Source of the DNA: Hydrogenophaga intermedia
GTDB taxonomy: Bacteria > Pseudomonadota > Gammaproteobacteria > Burkholderiales > Burkholderiaceae_C
Direction of reading: 5' to 3'
DNA: 64,000 nucleotides
NCBI RefSeq assembly: GCF_000723405.1
Contig: NZ_CCAE010000002.1
Location: forward strand, 124,001 to 188,000
In this document: in pieces, positions 31,679-42,500 of the stretch
Position numbering within the stretch: position 1 is the first letter of the stretch
How the letters are laid out: every line of letters begins with the position of its first letter
Made by a program: the position numbers and the translations under genes
Notes under the pieces: generated by a model
Told to the model about the DNA's origin: nothing
Databases searched by the model: none
The model's input: only the letters and a program-made list of their open reading frames with translations

Positions 31679-32760
31679 GCCGCCGCCTGTTCCAGCTCAG
31701 CCAGCAGCTCGGCGCCACGCGCCACCTGCAGGGCGTGCACCACCTCGTCCAGTTCACCCTCCAGCACGCTGCCCAGTTGGTACAGCGTGAGGTTGATGCG
31801 GTGGTCGGTGAGCCGGCCCTGCGGGAAGTTGTAGGTGCGGATGCGGTCGCTGCGGTCGCCGCTGCCGATGAGGCCCTTGCGGGTGGCCGCCTCCTTGGCG
31901 GCACGCTCGGCGCGGTCTTTCTCGCGCAGGCGCGCGGCCAGCACCTGCAGGGCCTTGGCCTTGTTGCTGTGCTGACTGCGCCCGTCCTGGCATTCGGCGG
32001 TGATGCCGGTGGGCAGGTGCGTCACGCGCACGGCGGAGTCGGTCTTGTTGATGTGCTGGCCGCCGGCGCCACTGGCGCGGAAGGTGTCGATGCGCAGCTC
32101 GGCCGGGTTGAGCTCGATGGCCACCGCCTCGTCGGGTTCGGGCATCACGGCCACCGTGGCGGCGCTGGTGTGGATGCGGCCCTGTGTTTCGGTGGCCGGC
32201 ACGCGCTGCACGCGGTGCCCGCCCGATTCGAAGCGCAGCCGCCCATAGGCGCCGTCGCCCTCGATGCGCAGGACCACTTCCTTGTAGCCGCCCAGTTCGC
32301 TGGGCGACTCGCTCATGATTTCCGTGCGCCAGCCCTGACGATCGGCGTAGCGCGTGTACATGCGCGCCAGGTCGCCCGCGAACAGGGCCGATTCGTCGCC
32401 GCCCGTGCCGGCGCGGATTTCCAGGAAGGCCGGCCGGGCGTCGTCGGGGTCGCGCGGCAGCAGCAGGGTCTGTAATTGCCCATCCAGTGCGGCCATGTCG
32501 GTCTCGCAGGCGGCGATTTCTTCCTGCGCCATCGCGGCCATCTCGGGGTCGCGCAGCATCTCGCGCGCGGCCTGTTCGTCGGCCTCCCGGGCCAGGAAGC
32601 GGTCGAACACGGACACCACCTCGCTGGCCTCGGCGTGCTCGCGGCTCAGGGCGCGAAAGCGCGCGATGTCGTCCACCACGTCGGGCGCCGAGAGCAGGGC
32701 GTCGAGCTCGTGGAGGCGGGCGCGCTGTTTCAGCAGGGCGTGGCGAACGAAGGGTTTCAT
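31675..32760 (-). CDS. prfA: Peptide chain release factor 1
   Basis: A 361-residue class I release factor for UAA and UAG stops. The anticodon-like tripeptide PAT is at 188-190 ([10 protein letters not shown]), which marks RF1 rather than RF2. GGQ is at 233-235 in [13 protein letters not shown], the substrate site of PrmC. I chose the ATG at 32760 ([10 protein letters not shown]); a longer frame to 32793 has no family sequence. It follows hemA after 62 bases. Confidence 0.97.
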   Translation of the reverse strand: MKPFVRHALLKQRARLHELDALLSAPDVVDDIARFRALSREHAEASEVVSVFDRFLAREADEQAAREMLRDPEMAAMAQEEIAACETDMAALDGQLQTLLLPRDPDDARPAFLEIRAGTGGDESALFAGDLARMYTRYADRQGWRTEIMSESPSELGGYKEVVLRIEGDGAYGRLRFESGGHRVQRVPATETQGRIHTSAATVAVMPEPDEAVAIELNPAELRIDTFRASGAGGQHINKTDSAVRVTHLPTGITAECQDGRSQHSNKAKALQVLAARLREKDRAERAAKEAATRKGLIGSGDRSDRIRTYNFPQGRLTDHRINLTLYQLGSVLEGELDEVVHALQVARGAELLAELEQAAA

Positions 32761-32822
32761 GAATGGGGCCCGGCAGCGGCACGCGCGTGGCACTGCGCCA
32801 CGGCCGCCACGCGCCGGGCAGG

Positions 32823-34115
32823 CTAGGACTGGGGGTCTTGCGGCGGGCGGCCGTCGCGCAGGAACAGGCGCGAGACGGTCTCGGCCGTGGCCGCGCGCGC
32901 GGCGGCATCGCCGCTGTGCAGCTCGGCCAGGGTGCCGTGCAGCATCTTCTGGGTGAGGCCTTTGGACAGGGCTTCCAGCACCGCCTCGACCGGTTCACCG
33001 CGCGCCAGCAGGCGCCGGGCGCGGTTGAGTTCGTGTGCGCGCCAGGCGTCGGCCTGGGCGTTGATTTGCTGGATCAGCGGCACCACGCCGTTGGCCGGAT
33101 CGCGGCGCTCCATCCAGTGCATGAAGCTCAGCACACCGGCGTCGATGATCGCCTCCGCCTGCGCCACGGCGGCCAGGCGGTTGTCCTTGCCGGTCTGCAC
33201 CACGGTGGCCAGGTCGTCCACGGTGTAGAGGTACACGTCGTCCAGTGCCTTCACTTCGGCCTCGATGTCGCGTGGCACCGCCAGGTCGACCATGAACATG
33301 GGGCGGTGCTTGCGCTTCTTGAGCGCGCGCTCCACCGCGCCCAGGCCGATGAGCGGCAGGGTGCTGGCGGTGCAGCTCACCACCACGTCGAATTCATGCA
33401 GGTGCTCGGGCAGATCGGCCAGGCGCATGACCTGGGCGCCGAAGCGGCTGGCCAGCTTTTCGCCGCGCTCCATGCTGCGGTTGGCGATGGCCATGGCCCG
33501 TGGCGTCTTGGCCGCGAAGTGCGTGGCGGCGAGTTCGATCATCTCGCCCGCGCCGACGAACAGCACACGCACCTCGCGCAGGTCCTCGAACAGTTGCGAG
33601 GCCAGGCGCACGGCGGCGGCCGTCATGCTGATGGAGTGGGCGCCGATCTCGGTGGAGCTGCGCACCTGCTTGGCCACCGCGAAGGAGCGCTGGAACAGCT
33701 GGTGCAGGGTGGTGCCCAGGGCGCCGGCCTCGTCGGCGGCGCGCACGGCGTCCTTCATCTGGCCCAGGATCTGGGCCTCGCCCAGCACCATGCTGTCCAG
33801 GCCGCTGGCCACGCGGAAGGCGTGGCGCGCGGACTGGTCGTCGCGCAGCACGTAGGCGTGGTCGCGCAGCACCTGGGAGCTGACGCCGCCCGCCTGGGCC
33901 AGCCAGTCCAGCGTGGGGTCCAGCACGGCCGGGTCGCCCGCGCCGTAGAGCTCGGTGCGGTTGCAGGTGGACAGCAGGGTGGCCTCGGGCTGGCGGGGCA
34001 AGGCGCTGCGCAGGGTGTGCAGCGTGGGCTGGATCTGGTCGAGCGCGAACGCGAAACGGCCCCGCAGGTCGAGCGGGGCCGTCTGGTGGTTGATGCCGAG
34101 CGTCCAGACAGACAT
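32823..34115 (-). CDS. hemA: Glutamyl-tRNA reductase
   Basis: A 430-residue enzyme for the first step of the C5 route to 5-aminolevulinate and heme. The catalytic Cys51 is in [11 protein letters not shown], and the start [17 protein letters not shown] is conserved. The NADPH domain holds [12 protein letters not shown], and the C-terminal dimer helix is present. It leads the hemA-prfA-prmC-grxD operon. The ATG at 34115 is the conserved start; a TATAAT lies only 7 bases before it, which points to a leaderless message. Confidence 0.97.
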   Translation of the reverse strand: MSVWTLGINHQTAPLDLRGRFAFALDQIQPTLHTLRSALPRQPEATLLSTCNRTELYGAGDPAVLDPTLDWLAQAGGVSSQVLRDHAYVLRDDQSARHAFRVASGLDSMVLGEAQILGQMKDAVRAADEAGALGTTLHQLFQRSFAVAKQVRSSTEIGAHSISMTAAAVRLASQLFEDLREVRVLFVGAGEMIELAATHFAAKTPRAMAIANRSMERGEKLASRFGAQVMRLADLPEHLHEFDVVVSCTASTLPLIGLGAVERALKKRKHRPMFMVDLAVPRDIEAEVKALDDVYLYTVDDLATVVQTGKDNRLAAVAQAEAIIDAGVLSFMHWMERRDPANGVVPLIQQINAQADAWRAHELNRARRLLARGEPVEAVLEALSKGLTQKMLHGTLAELHSGDAAARAATAETVSRLFLRDGRPPQDPQS

Positions 34116-34122
34116 GCACCGG

Positions 34123-34128
34123 ATTATA
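34123..34128 (-). promoter_or_regulatory. Putative -10 element of hemA
   Basis: A perfect minus-strand TATAAT inside the AT-rich run AAATTTTATAAT, 7 bases before the hemA ATG. A -35 at the usual distance is not recognisable (GGCCGT with a 17-base spacer). If used, transcription would start at or within two bases of the ATG. Confidence 0.45.
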
Positions 34129-34164
34129 AAATTTGGCGCTTATGAACGGCCTTGATCATTCTCA

Positions 34165-34425
34165 ATGACCGCGATGTTGCTCCTTGAGCATGTGTTGGCC
34201 TTCATCGCGCCGGCCCTGGGCGTGGCTCTGGTGCTGGCGCTGGGTTTGCGCTTGCGCCGGGCGGGGCGCTTCGGGCGCGGCACGCAGGTGGCGATCCTGG
34301 TCACCGGTGGGGTACTGGTGCTGCTGACGGGGTTGGTCGTCTTCGGCCGCGACGGCCGGGTGGCGACCTACGCCGCCCTGGTGCTGGTACAGGGCAGCCT
34401 GGCCTGGTGGCTGCGCGGGCGCTGA
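34165..34425 (+). CDS. Small hypothetical membrane protein
   Basis: An 86-residue protein that I do not recognise. It has three hydrophobic stretches (about 4-27, 42-60 and 66-82) separated by basic residues (RLRRAGRFGRG, RDGR), and it ends WWLRGR. That looks like a small inner membrane protein with positive-inside loops. It is divergent from hemA, with the starts 49 bases apart, and converges on ugpQ with a 4-base gap. An ATG at 34174 is an alternative start. The reading frame has normal high-GC codon use. Confidence 0.6.
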   Translation: MTAMLLLEHVLAFIAPALGVALVLALGLRLRRAGRFGRGTQVAILVTGGVLVLLTGLVVFGRDGRVATYAALVLVQGSLAWWLRGR

Positions 34426-34429
34426 ACGC

Positions 34430-35173
34430 TCAGGCCGTGGGCGGGAACAGGTCCACCCGGTCGGTGATGACCCCGTCCAGCCCCAGATCGATCAGCCGCT
34501 GCGCGGCCCATTCGTCGTTCACCGTGTAGGCCAGGGCGCGCCAACTTTCGGCGCGGGCCAGGTCCACGAGGGCTTGGTCCCATAGGGCGTGGTTGCAGAC
34601 CAGGGCCACGCAACCCAGTTCACGCGCCACGCGCTGCCAGCCGTCCCAGGGGGCGTCCATCAGCAGGCCGCGCGGCAGCTCGGGGGCGGTTTCGCGTGCG
34701 CCCTGCAGCGCCTCGGGGCGGAACGAGGTCAGCAGTGGCGGATCGCCCGGCCGGCCGGCCCACAGGCGCCTGGCCTCGGCGGCCACGGCGCGGCCGGTGG
34801 CCAGCTCCTGCCCGGGGGTGGGCTTGATCTCGATGTTGAGCCAGTGCCGCTGCGCCTGACAGTGGCGCGCCAGCGCTTCCAGCGTGCACAGCGGCTCGCC
34901 TGCGAAGGCTCGCGAATGCCAGCCACCGGCGTCCAGACGGCTCAGCTCGCTCCAGGGCCGCTCGCCGGCCACACCTTGGCCATTGGTGGTGCGCTCCAGC
35001 GTGGCGTCGTGCAGCAGGAAGACCACGCCGTCGGCGCTGAGCTTGGCGTCGCACTCGTACATGCGGTAGCCGTGCGCCGCGCCCAGGCGGAAGGCCGCCA
35101 GGGTGTTCTCGGGCGCCAGCTTGCCGGCGCCGCGGTGCGCGATCCAGCGCGGGTAGGGCCAGGGAGCGATCAC
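34430..35173 (-). CDS. ugpQ: Cytoplasmic glycerophosphodiester phosphodiesterase
   Basis: A 247-residue GDPD-family enzyme that cuts glycerophosphodiesters to glycerol-3-phosphate and an alcohol. Active-site motifs are [14 protein letters not shown] (His13, Arg14, then Glu and Asn), [10 protein letters not shown] and [13 protein letters not shown], and NIEIKPT provides a further acidic ligand. There is no signal peptide, so it is the cytoplasmic UgpQ type rather than periplasmic GlpQ. The GTG start at 35173 overlaps the ugpC stop (GTGA). It would process diesters imported by the ugp transporter. Confidence 0.93.
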   Translation of the reverse strand: MIAPWPYPRWIAHRGAGKLAPENTLAAFRLGAAHGYRMYECDAKLSADGVVFLLHDATLERTTNGQGVAGERPWSELSRLDAGGWHSRAFAGEPLCTLEALARHCQAQRHWLNIEIKPTPGQELATGRAVAAEARRLWAGRPGDPPLLTSFRPEALQGARETAPELPRGLLMDAPWDGWQRVARELGCVALVCNHALWDQALVDLARAESWRALAYTVNDEWAAQRLIDLGLDGVITDRVDLFPPTA

Positions 35174-36180
35174 CGCTCGACCCGCTGGCCGGACGCCGCG
35201 TCGAACCAGTGCAGCCGGTCCTCCCGGGGCTTGGCGTGGATGGTGCTGCCCACGGCCGGCGCGCCCTCGTCCTCGTGCGTGCGGATGATCACCGCCTGCT
35301 CGCCCAGGCGGCAGTGCACCAGGCGCTCGGCACCCAGCAGTTCCACCGTTTCCACCTGCAGCGCCCAGCCCTCGGTGCCCACGTCCAGGTGCTCGGGGCG
35401 GATGCCCAGCACGCGGCCCTCACGCCCGCCCGGTGCCTGCTTGAGCAGGTTCATGGGCGGCGAGCCGATGAAGCTGGCCACGAAGGTGGTGGCCGGGCGG
35501 TTGTAGACCTCTTCCGGCGTGCCGAACTGCTCCATGTGGCCGGCGTTCATCACGATCATGCGCTGCGCCAGCGTCATGGCCTCCACCTGATCGTGGGTGA
35601 CAAACAGGCTGGTGATGCCCAGCTCGCGGTGCAGCTTCTGGATTTCGATGCGCGTCTGCGCGCGCAGCTTCGCGTCCAGGTTGGAGAGCGGCTCGTCGAA
35701 CAGGAAGACCTGCGGCTGGCGCACGATGGCGCGGCCCATGGCCACGCGCTGGCGCTGCCCGCCCGAGAGCTGGCGTGGCTTGCGCTCCAACAGGTGGCCC
35801 AGTTCCAGGATTCCCGCGGCCTTGTCCACGCGCGTCTTGATCTCGTCCTTGGGGACCTTGGCGATCTTCAGGCCGTAGGCCATGTTGTCGAACACGCTCA
35901 TGTGCGGGTAGAGCGCGTAGTTCTGGAACACCATGGCGATGTCGCGCTCGGCGGGCTCCAGCTCGTTCACCACGCGCGGGCCGATGAGGATCTCGCCGCC
36001 CGTGACCTCCTCCAGGCCCGCCACCATGCGCAGCAGCGTGCTCTTGCCACAGCCCGAGGGGCCCACGATCACGATGAACTCGCCGTCGGCGATGTCGGCG
36101 CTCACGCCGTGGATCACTTGCAGGGACTGCTTGCCCTGGCGGTATTGCTTGATGACGTTCTTGAATTGCAGCGTTGCCAT
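35170..36180 (-). CDS. ugpC: sn-glycerol-3-phosphate ABC transporter ATPase
   Basis: A 336-residue ATPase of the MalK/UgpC group. Walker A is GPSGCGKST (about 38-46), the signature is [14 protein letters not shown], and the Walker B is [13 protein letters not shown]. The C-terminal part from about 240 is a TOBE regulatory domain. Two copies energise the UgpAE permease in the inner membrane. It lies 12 bases after ugpE and overlaps ugpQ. Confidence 0.94.
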   Translation of the reverse strand: MATLQFKNVIKQYRQGKQSLQVIHGVSADIADGEFIVIVGPSGCGKSTLLRMVAGLEEVTGGEILIGPRVVNELEPAERDIAMVFQNYALYPHMSVFDNMAYGLKIAKVPKDEIKTRVDKAAGILELGHLLERKPRQLSGGQRQRVAMGRAIVRQPQVFLFDEPLSNLDAKLRAQTRIEIQKLHRELGITSLFVTHDQVEAMTLAQRMIVMNAGHMEQFGTPEEVYNRPATTFVASFIGSPPMNLLKQAPGGREGRVLGIRPEHLDVGTEGWALQVETVELLGAERLVHCRLGEQAVIIRTHEDEGAPAVGSTIHAKPREDRLHWFDAASGQRVER

Positions 36181-36192
36181 CGATCTGTCTCT

Positions 36193-37050
36193 TTATTTCT
36201 CGGTGTCGACCAGGCCCTTGACGAACCACTTCTGCATGAGGATGACCACGATGGCCGGCGGGAGCATGGCCAGGATGGCGGTGGCCATCACCACGTTCCA
36301 CTCCACGTAGACCTCGCCGAAGATGGCGCGCTTGATGCCCAGCACCACCGGGTACATGTCCTCGCTGGTGGTCACCAGCAGCGGCCAGAGGTACTGGTTC
36401 CAGCCGTAGATGAACTGGATGACGAACAGCGCCGCGATGCTGGTGCGCGACAGCGGCAGCAGGATGTCCCAGAAGAAGCGCATGGGCCCGGCGCCATCCA
36501 TGCGCGCGGCCTCCACCAGTTCGTCGGGCACGGTGAGGAAGAACTGGCGGAACAGGAAGGTGGCCGTGGCGGACGCGATCAGCGGCACCGTGAGGCCCGC
36601 GTAGCTGTTGAGCATGCCCAGGTTGGACACCACCTCGTAGGTTGGCCCGATGCGCACCTCCACCGGCAGCATCAGGGTGACGAAGATCATCCAGAACACC
36701 AGGCCGCGCGCGGGGAAGCGGAAATAGACGATGGCGAAGGCCGAAAGCAGCGAGATCGCGATCTTGCCGAGGGCGATGACCATGGCGCAGACGAAGCTGA
36801 CCCACAGCATGGGCAGCACCGGAGCGATGGTGGAGCCGCCGGTGGTCTTGCCGCCGAAGAGGGCGAGTTTGTAGGTCTCGAAGAAGTGCGAGCCGGGCAG
36901 TAGCGACAGCGGGTTGCTGGTGGAGACCGCCTGGGCGGTTTGCGTGGAGCCGACGAAGGTGATGTAGACCGGAAAGGCGATGACCAGCACACCCAGGATC
37001 AGGATCAGGTGCGAGACGGCGGTGAGGACGGGGCGTCGTTCGATCATCAT
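36193..37050 (-). CDS. ugpE: sn-glycerol-3-phosphate ABC transporter permease UgpE
   Basis: A 285-residue permease of the MalG type with six predicted membrane helices. The cytoplasmic EAA loop ([22 protein letters not shown]) docks on UgpC. The match with UgpE includes [10 protein letters not shown] near the N-terminus and [13 protein letters not shown]. Two adjacent ATGs (37050 and 37047) can serve as start. It follows ugpA with a single base between stop and start. Confidence 0.93.
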   Translation of the reverse strand: MMIERRPVLTAVSHLILILGVLVIAFPVYITFVGSTQTAQAVSTSNPLSLLPGSHFFETYKLALFGGKTTGGSTIAPVLPMLWVSFVCAMVIALGKIAISLLSAFAIVYFRFPARGLVFWMIFVTLMLPVEVRIGPTYEVVSNLGMLNSYAGLTVPLIASATATFLFRQFFLTVPDELVEAARMDGAGPMRFFWDILLPLSRTSIAALFVIQFIYGWNQYLWPLLVTTSEDMYPVVLGIKRAIFGEVYVEWNVVMATAILAMLPPAIVVILMQKWFVKGLVDTEK

Positions 37051-37051
37051 G

Positions 37052-37933
37052 TCAGTACTGCACTTTCTTCTCGACGAAGCGGAACTGCAGAACGGTGAGG
37101 CCGATGACGATGCCCATGAGGATCACCGACTGCGCGGCCGAGCCGCCCATGTCCAGCGCCTTGAAGCCGTCGTAGTACACCTTGTAGACCAGGATCGCGG
37201 TGTCCTTGCCCGGGCCGCCGTGCGTGGTGGCGTCCACGATGGCGAAGGTGTCGAAGAAGGCGTAGACGATGTTGATTACCAGCAGGAAGAAGGTGGTGGG
37301 CGACAGCAGCGGGAAGACGATGGTCCAGAAGCGCCGCCAGGGCGAGGCGCCGTCGATGGTGGCGGCCTCGATCAGCGACTGCGGGATGGACTGCAGGCCG
37401 GCCAGGAAGAACAGGAAGTTGTAGGAGATCTGCTTCCACACGGCGGCCATCACGATCAGCGCCAGCGCGTGGTCGGCGTTCAGCAGGTGGTTCCAGTCCA
37501 TGCCCATCCAGCGCAGCGCGTACGCCACCACGCCATAGGGCGAGGCGAACATGAACAGCCACAGCACGCCCGCCACCACCGGCGCCACGGCATAGGGCCA
37601 GATCAACAGCGTCTTGTAGACCGAGGCGCCCCGCAGCACGCGGTTGGCCATCACGGCCAGCAGCAGGGCGATCACCAGGCCGAAGCCGGCCACCATCACC
37701 GAGAACAGGGCCGTCACCTTGAACGACGCCAGATAACTCGGGTCGTCGAACAGGCGCTCGAAGTTGGCCAAGCCCACGTACTCGGTGGAGATGCCGAAGG
37801 CGTCCTGCTGCAGCACGCTCTGGTATAGCGCCTGCGCGGCGGGCCAGAAGAAGAACACCAGCACGACGGCCATCTGCGGTGCCACCAAAGCCCAGGGCAG
37901 CCAGGCGGATCGGAATCGGACGCGTTTTTCCAT
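37052..37933 (-). CDS. ugpA: sn-glycerol-3-phosphate ABC transporter permease UgpA
   Basis: A 293-residue permease of the MalF type with six membrane helices. The EAA loop is [22 protein letters not shown] and family sequence includes [15 protein letters not shown]-like text near the start ([18 protein letters not shown]). With UgpE it forms the channel for glycerol-3-phosphate and glycerophosphodiesters. It lies after ugpB, from which an intrinsic terminator-like hairpin separates it. Confidence 0.93.
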   Translation of the reverse strand: MEKRVRFRSAWLPWALVAPQMAVVLVFFFWPAAQALYQSVLQQDAFGISTEYVGLANFERLFDDPSYLASFKVTALFSVMVAGFGLVIALLLAVMANRVLRGASVYKTLLIWPYAVAPVVAGVLWLFMFASPYGVVAYALRWMGMDWNHLLNADHALALIVMAAVWKQISYNFLFFLAGLQSIPQSLIEAATIDGASPWRRFWTIVFPLLSPTTFFLLVINIVYAFFDTFAIVDATTHGGPGKDTAILVYKVYYDGFKALDMGGSAAQSVILMGIVIGLTVLQFRFVEKKVQY

Positions 37934-37973
37934 GAGGGAAGGTGCGTGAAGGAAGGGTGCGCGACCCTACAAC

Positions 37974-38018
37974 AAAAACCGCCCCGCCCGGGTTGCGCCG
38001 GTGCGGGGCGGGCGGGGC
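37974..38018 (-). terminator. Intrinsic terminator/attenuator between ugpB and ugpA
   Basis: On the minus strand a perfect 10-base GC stem (38009-38018 with 37981-37990) is followed by GGTTTTTGTTG (T-run at 37974-37978). It lies 22 bases after the ugpB stop and 40 before ugpA. Such a partial terminator lets the binding protein be made in excess over the membrane subunits. Confidence 0.75.
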
Positions 38019-38040
38019 ACCTGCGGCGCCCGGGGGGCCA

Positions 38041-39360
38041 TCACTTGCCTTTGTTGGCGGCTTCGAAGCGGACCAGCAACTCGTTGCCACGCTTGACGGC
38101 GTCGTCCAGCGCCTGTTTGGGCGCCTTGCGGCCGGCCCAGACCTGCTCCAGTTCTTCGTCGTTGATGGTGCGGATCTGCACGAAATTGCCCAGGCGGATG
38201 CCGCGTGACTTGTCGGTGGTCTTGCGGATCATCTGTTCCACCGATACGTCGGTGCCCGGGTTCTGCTTGTAGAAGCCGGACTTCTCGGTCAGTTGGTAGG
38301 AGGCGATCGTCACCGGCAGGTAGCCCGTGCGCTGGTGGCTCTTGGCCGCTTCCTCGGCCTTGGAAAGATGGGCGAAGAACTGGGCCACGCCTTTGTACTC
38401 GTTCTCCTTCTTGCCCGACATCACCCACAGGCTGGCGCCGCCGATGACGGTGTTCTGTGGCGCGCCGGCCACGTCGGGGTAGTAGGGCAGGGTGCTGATG
38501 CCGCCGGTGAACTTGGCGTTGCGCTTGACGTTCCCATACAGCGCCGACGAGCCCGTGACCATCGCGCACTCACCCGAGACGAAGGTGGCGTCGGCGGCGT
38601 TGCCGCGGCCCTTGTAGACGAACAGGCCGGTCTTGGCCATGTTGGCCAGGTTCTCGATGTGGCGCACGTGCAGCGGCCCGTTGAAGCTCAGGCGGGTGTT
38701 GAGGCCGCGCATGCCGTTGCCCAGGGTGGCGAATTCGATGTTGTGCCAGGCCGAGAAGCTCTCGAGCTGCGTCCAGCTCACCCAACTCGTGGTGAAGGGG
38801 CACTTGTGGCCGGAGGCCTTGAGCTTGCCGGCGGCCAGGGCCACTTCGGGCCAGGTTTTGGGCGGGCTCTCGGGGTCCAGGCCGGCGGCCTTGAAGGCGT
38901 CCTTGTTGTAGTGGAAGACGGTGGTCGAGCTGTTGAAGGGGAAGCTCAGCATCTGGCCGTTGGGTGCGGTGTAGTAGCCGGCCACGGCGGGCACGTAGGC
39001 GTTGGGGTCGAATGTCACGCCGGCCTTCTTCATCACCTCGCCCACCGGCACGATGGCCTGGCGACTGGCCATCATGGTGGCGGTGCCCACCTCGAACACC
39101 TGAAGGATGTGCGGGGCGTTGCCGGCGCGGAAGGCCGCGATGGCGGCCGTCATGGACTCGTCGTAGCTGCCCTTGAAGGTCGGCACGATCTTGTACTGGG
39201 TCTGGGTGGCGTTGAAGTCCTTGGCCAGGTCGTTCACCCATTCACCCAGGGCGCCGCCCATGGAATGCCACCACTGGATTTCGGTCTGTGCGTGGGCGGG
39301 GGCGGCGAAGGCGGCGGCCAGGGTGATGGCGCCGGCCAGCGGCATGAAGCGGAATCTCAT
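38041..39360 (-). CDS. ugpB: sn-glycerol-3-phosphate-binding periplasmic protein
   Basis: A 439-residue solute-binding protein. It has a Sec signal peptide (about 1-24, ending APAHAQ). The mature start TEIQWWHSMGGALGEWV and later WTQLESFSAWHN and RTGYLPVT match UgpB. It captures glycerol-3-phosphate and glycerophosphodiesters in the periplasm for UgpAEC. The ATG at 39360 has GAGGAG 6 bases upstream; the frame is open to 39501 but without a signal. It is first in ugpB-A-E-C-Q, and the 5' region may carry Pho-type repeats. Confidence 0.95.
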   Translation of the reverse strand: MRFRFMPLAGAITLAAAFAAPAHAQTEIQWWHSMGGALGEWVNDLAKDFNATQTQYKIVPTFKGSYDESMTAAIAAFRAGNAPHILQVFEVGTATMMASRQAIVPVGEVMKKAGVTFDPNAYVPAVAGYYTAPNGQMLSFPFNSSTTVFHYNKDAFKAAGLDPESPPKTWPEVALAAGKLKASGHKCPFTTSWVSWTQLESFSAWHNIEFATLGNGMRGLNTRLSFNGPLHVRHIENLANMAKTGLFVYKGRGNAADATFVSGECAMVTGSSALYGNVKRNAKFTGGISTLPYYPDVAGAPQNTVIGGASLWVMSGKKENEYKGVAQFFAHLSKAEEAAKSHQRTGYLPVTIASYQLTEKSGFYKQNPGTDVSVEQMIRKTTDKSRGIRLGNFVQIRTINDEELEQVWAGRKAPKQALDDAVKRGNELLVRFEAANKGK

Positions 39361-39538
39361 GGATGCTCCTCTGTTGGGTAGAACACTGCGGAAGCCGCAG
39401 GCTATCGGTCTTGTGTGACGGATCGATTGCACAGGCGTTGCCCGGGTATGACAACCGGGGTTTCCATAAGGAAGGGATGGGATGGTGCACTGCGATACCA
39501 TCCCCGCCTCGGTGCCCTATGACGGTGCCGAGCGCCCC

Positions 39539-42500
39539 ATGAACGCCCCCACACCGCTCACGCTGCTCACCGCCACGGACGACGCCCCCCGCCTGCGCGA
39601 GATCCCCTACAACTACACCTCCTTCTCGGATCGCGAGATCGTGATCCGGTTGCTGGGCGAGCGCTCCTGGTCCCTGCTCGACGGTCTGCGCGGCGAGCGC
39701 CGCACCGGCCGATCGGCCCGCATGCTGTATGAGGTGCTGGGCGACATCTGGGTGGTCCAGCGCAACCCCTACCTGCAGGACGACCTGCTCTCCAGCGCCA
39801 AGCGCCGCGGTCAGCTCGTCGACGCCCTGAACCACCGCCTGGCCGAGGTGCAGAAACGCCGCACCCCGGCGGACGACCCCGGCCGCGACGCCCTGGTGGG
39901 TGAACTGCTGGTGGCCGCGCGCGCCGCCGTGCAGGCCTTCGCCCGCTCCTTTGACGAAGTGGCGGCGCTGCGCCAGCGCGCCCAGAAGGCCCTGGGCCGA
40001 CTCACCGCCAAGGACAACATCAAGTTCGACGGCCTGTCGCGCGTCTCGCACGTCACCGACGCCACCGACTGGCGCGTGGAGTACCCCTTCGTGGTGCTCA
40101 CGCCCGACACCGAGGCCGAAATGGCCGGCCTGGTGCAGGGTTGCGTCGACCTGGGCCTGACCATCATTCCGCGCGGGGGCGGCACCGGCTACACCGGCGG
40201 CGCCATCCCGCTCACCTGGAAGAGCGCGGTCATCAACACCGAGAAGCTCGAGGCCATGACCGAGGTGGAATGGGTGAAGGTGCCCGGCCACGACGAGCCC
40301 CTGCCCACCATCTGGACCGAAGCCGGCGTGGTCACCCAGCGCGTGGCCGACGCGGCCGAGCGCGCCAGCCACGTGTTCGCGGTCGACCCCACCAGCGCCG
40401 AGGCCTCGTGCATCGGCGGCAACATCGCCATGAACGCGGGCGGCAAGAAGGCCGTGCTGTGGGGCACGGCGCTGGACAACCTGGTGAGCTGGCGCATGGT
40501 CACGCCCCAGGCCGAGTGGCTGGAGGTGACGCGCCTGGACCACAACCGCGGCAAGATCCACGACGCCGAGGTCGCCACCTTCGAATTGAAGTACTACGCG
40601 GCCGACGGCAAGACCCCGCGCCGCACCGAGACCCTGGCCATCCCGGGCAAGACCTTCCGCAAGGAAGGCCTGGGCAAGGACGTCACCGACAAATTCCTCT
40701 CGGGCCTGCCCGGCATCCAGAAGGAGGGCTGCGACGGCCTGATCACCAGCGCGCGCTGGATCGTGCACCGCATGCCGGAGCACACCCGCACCGTGTGCCT
40801 GGAGTTCTTCGGCAACCCCAAGGGCGCGGTGCCCAGCATCGTCGAGATCAAGGACTTCATGTTCGCCGAGCAGAAGCGCTCGGGCGTGCTGCTGGCCGGC
40901 CTGGAGCACCTGGACGACCGCTACCTGAAGGCGGTGGGCTACGCCACCAAGAGCAAGAAAGGCAACGGCGGCCTGCCCAAGATGGTGCTGATCGGCGACA
41001 TCGTGGGCGACGACCCTGACGCCGTGGCCCGCGCCACCAGCGAGGTCATCCGCATCGCCAACACCCGCCACGGCGAGGGCTTCACCGCCATCAGCCCCGA
41101 GGCCCGCAAGAAATTCTGGCTCGACCGCAAGCGCACTGCGGCCATCAGCAAGCACACCAACGCCTTCAAGATCAACGAAGACGTGGTGATCCCGCTGCCG
41201 CGCATGGGCGAGTACACCGAGGGCATCGAGCGCATCAACATCGAGCTCTCGCTGCGCAACAAGATCCGCCTGGCCGACGAGCTGGAAGCCTTCTTGCAGC
41301 GCGGCAACCTGCCCCTGGGCAAGGGCGACGACGCCAGCGAGATCCCCACCGCCGAACTTCTGGGCGACCGCGTGCAGCAGGCCCTGGCCCTGGTGCGCGA
41401 GGTGCGCTCGCTCTGGACCGGCTGGTTGCACGATGTCGAGCGCCTGTTCCCGCAGCTGCAGGACCACAGCCTTCGCGCCAGCTGGAAGGCGCAGATCCGC
41501 GCCCCGCTGCAGCAGATCTTCAACGGGGCCGCCTTCGGCCCTCTGCTGGCCGAGTGCAACGCCATCCACCAGCGCGTGCTCAAGGGCCGTGTCTGGGTGG
41601 CCTTGCACATGCACGCCGGCGACGGCAACGTGCACACCAACATCCCCGTCAACAGCGACGACTACGAGATGCTGCAGACCGCCCACGAGGCGGTGGACCG
41701 CATCATGGTGCTGGCGCGCGGCCTGGACGGCGTGATCTCGGGCGAGCACGGCATCGGCATCACCAAGCTCGAGTACCTCACCGACGAAGAGCTCAAGCCC
41801 TTCGCCGACTACAAGGCCAAGGTGGACCCTGAGGGCCGCTTCAACAAGGGCAAGCTGCTGCGCGGCGCCATCGACGGCGCGCACCTGGCCGACCTGTCGC
41901 ACGCCTATACGCCCAGCTTCGGCCTCATGGGGCACGAATCGCTCATCATGCAGCAGAGCGACATCGGCGCCATCGCCGATTCTGTGAAGGACTGCCTGCG
42001 CTGCGGCAAGTGCAAACCGGTGTGCGCCACCCACGTGCCGCGCGCCAACCTGCTCTACAGCCCGCGCAACAAGATCCTGGCCACCTCGCTGCTGATCGAG
42101 GCCTTCCTGTACGAAGAGCAAACTCGCCGCGGCGTGAGCATCCAGCACTGGCAGGAGTTCGAGGACGTGGCCGACCACTGCACGGTCTGCCACAAGTGCC
42201 TCACGCCCTGCCCGGTGAAGATCGACTTCGGCGACGTGACCATGAACATGCGCAACCTGTTGCGCAAGATGGGCCAGAAGAGCTTCCGCCCCGGCAACGC
42301 GGCGGCCATGTTCTTCCTCAACGCCACCAACCCCGAGACGATCAAGTTCGTGCGTTCGGCCATGGTGGGCGTGGGCTTCAAGGCGCAGCGCCTGGCCAAT
42401 GACCTGCTCAAGCGCGTGGCGCGCAAGCAGACCGGCGCGCCGCCGGCCACGCTGGGCCCGGCACCTGTGAAGGAACAGGTCATCCACTTCATCAACAAGA

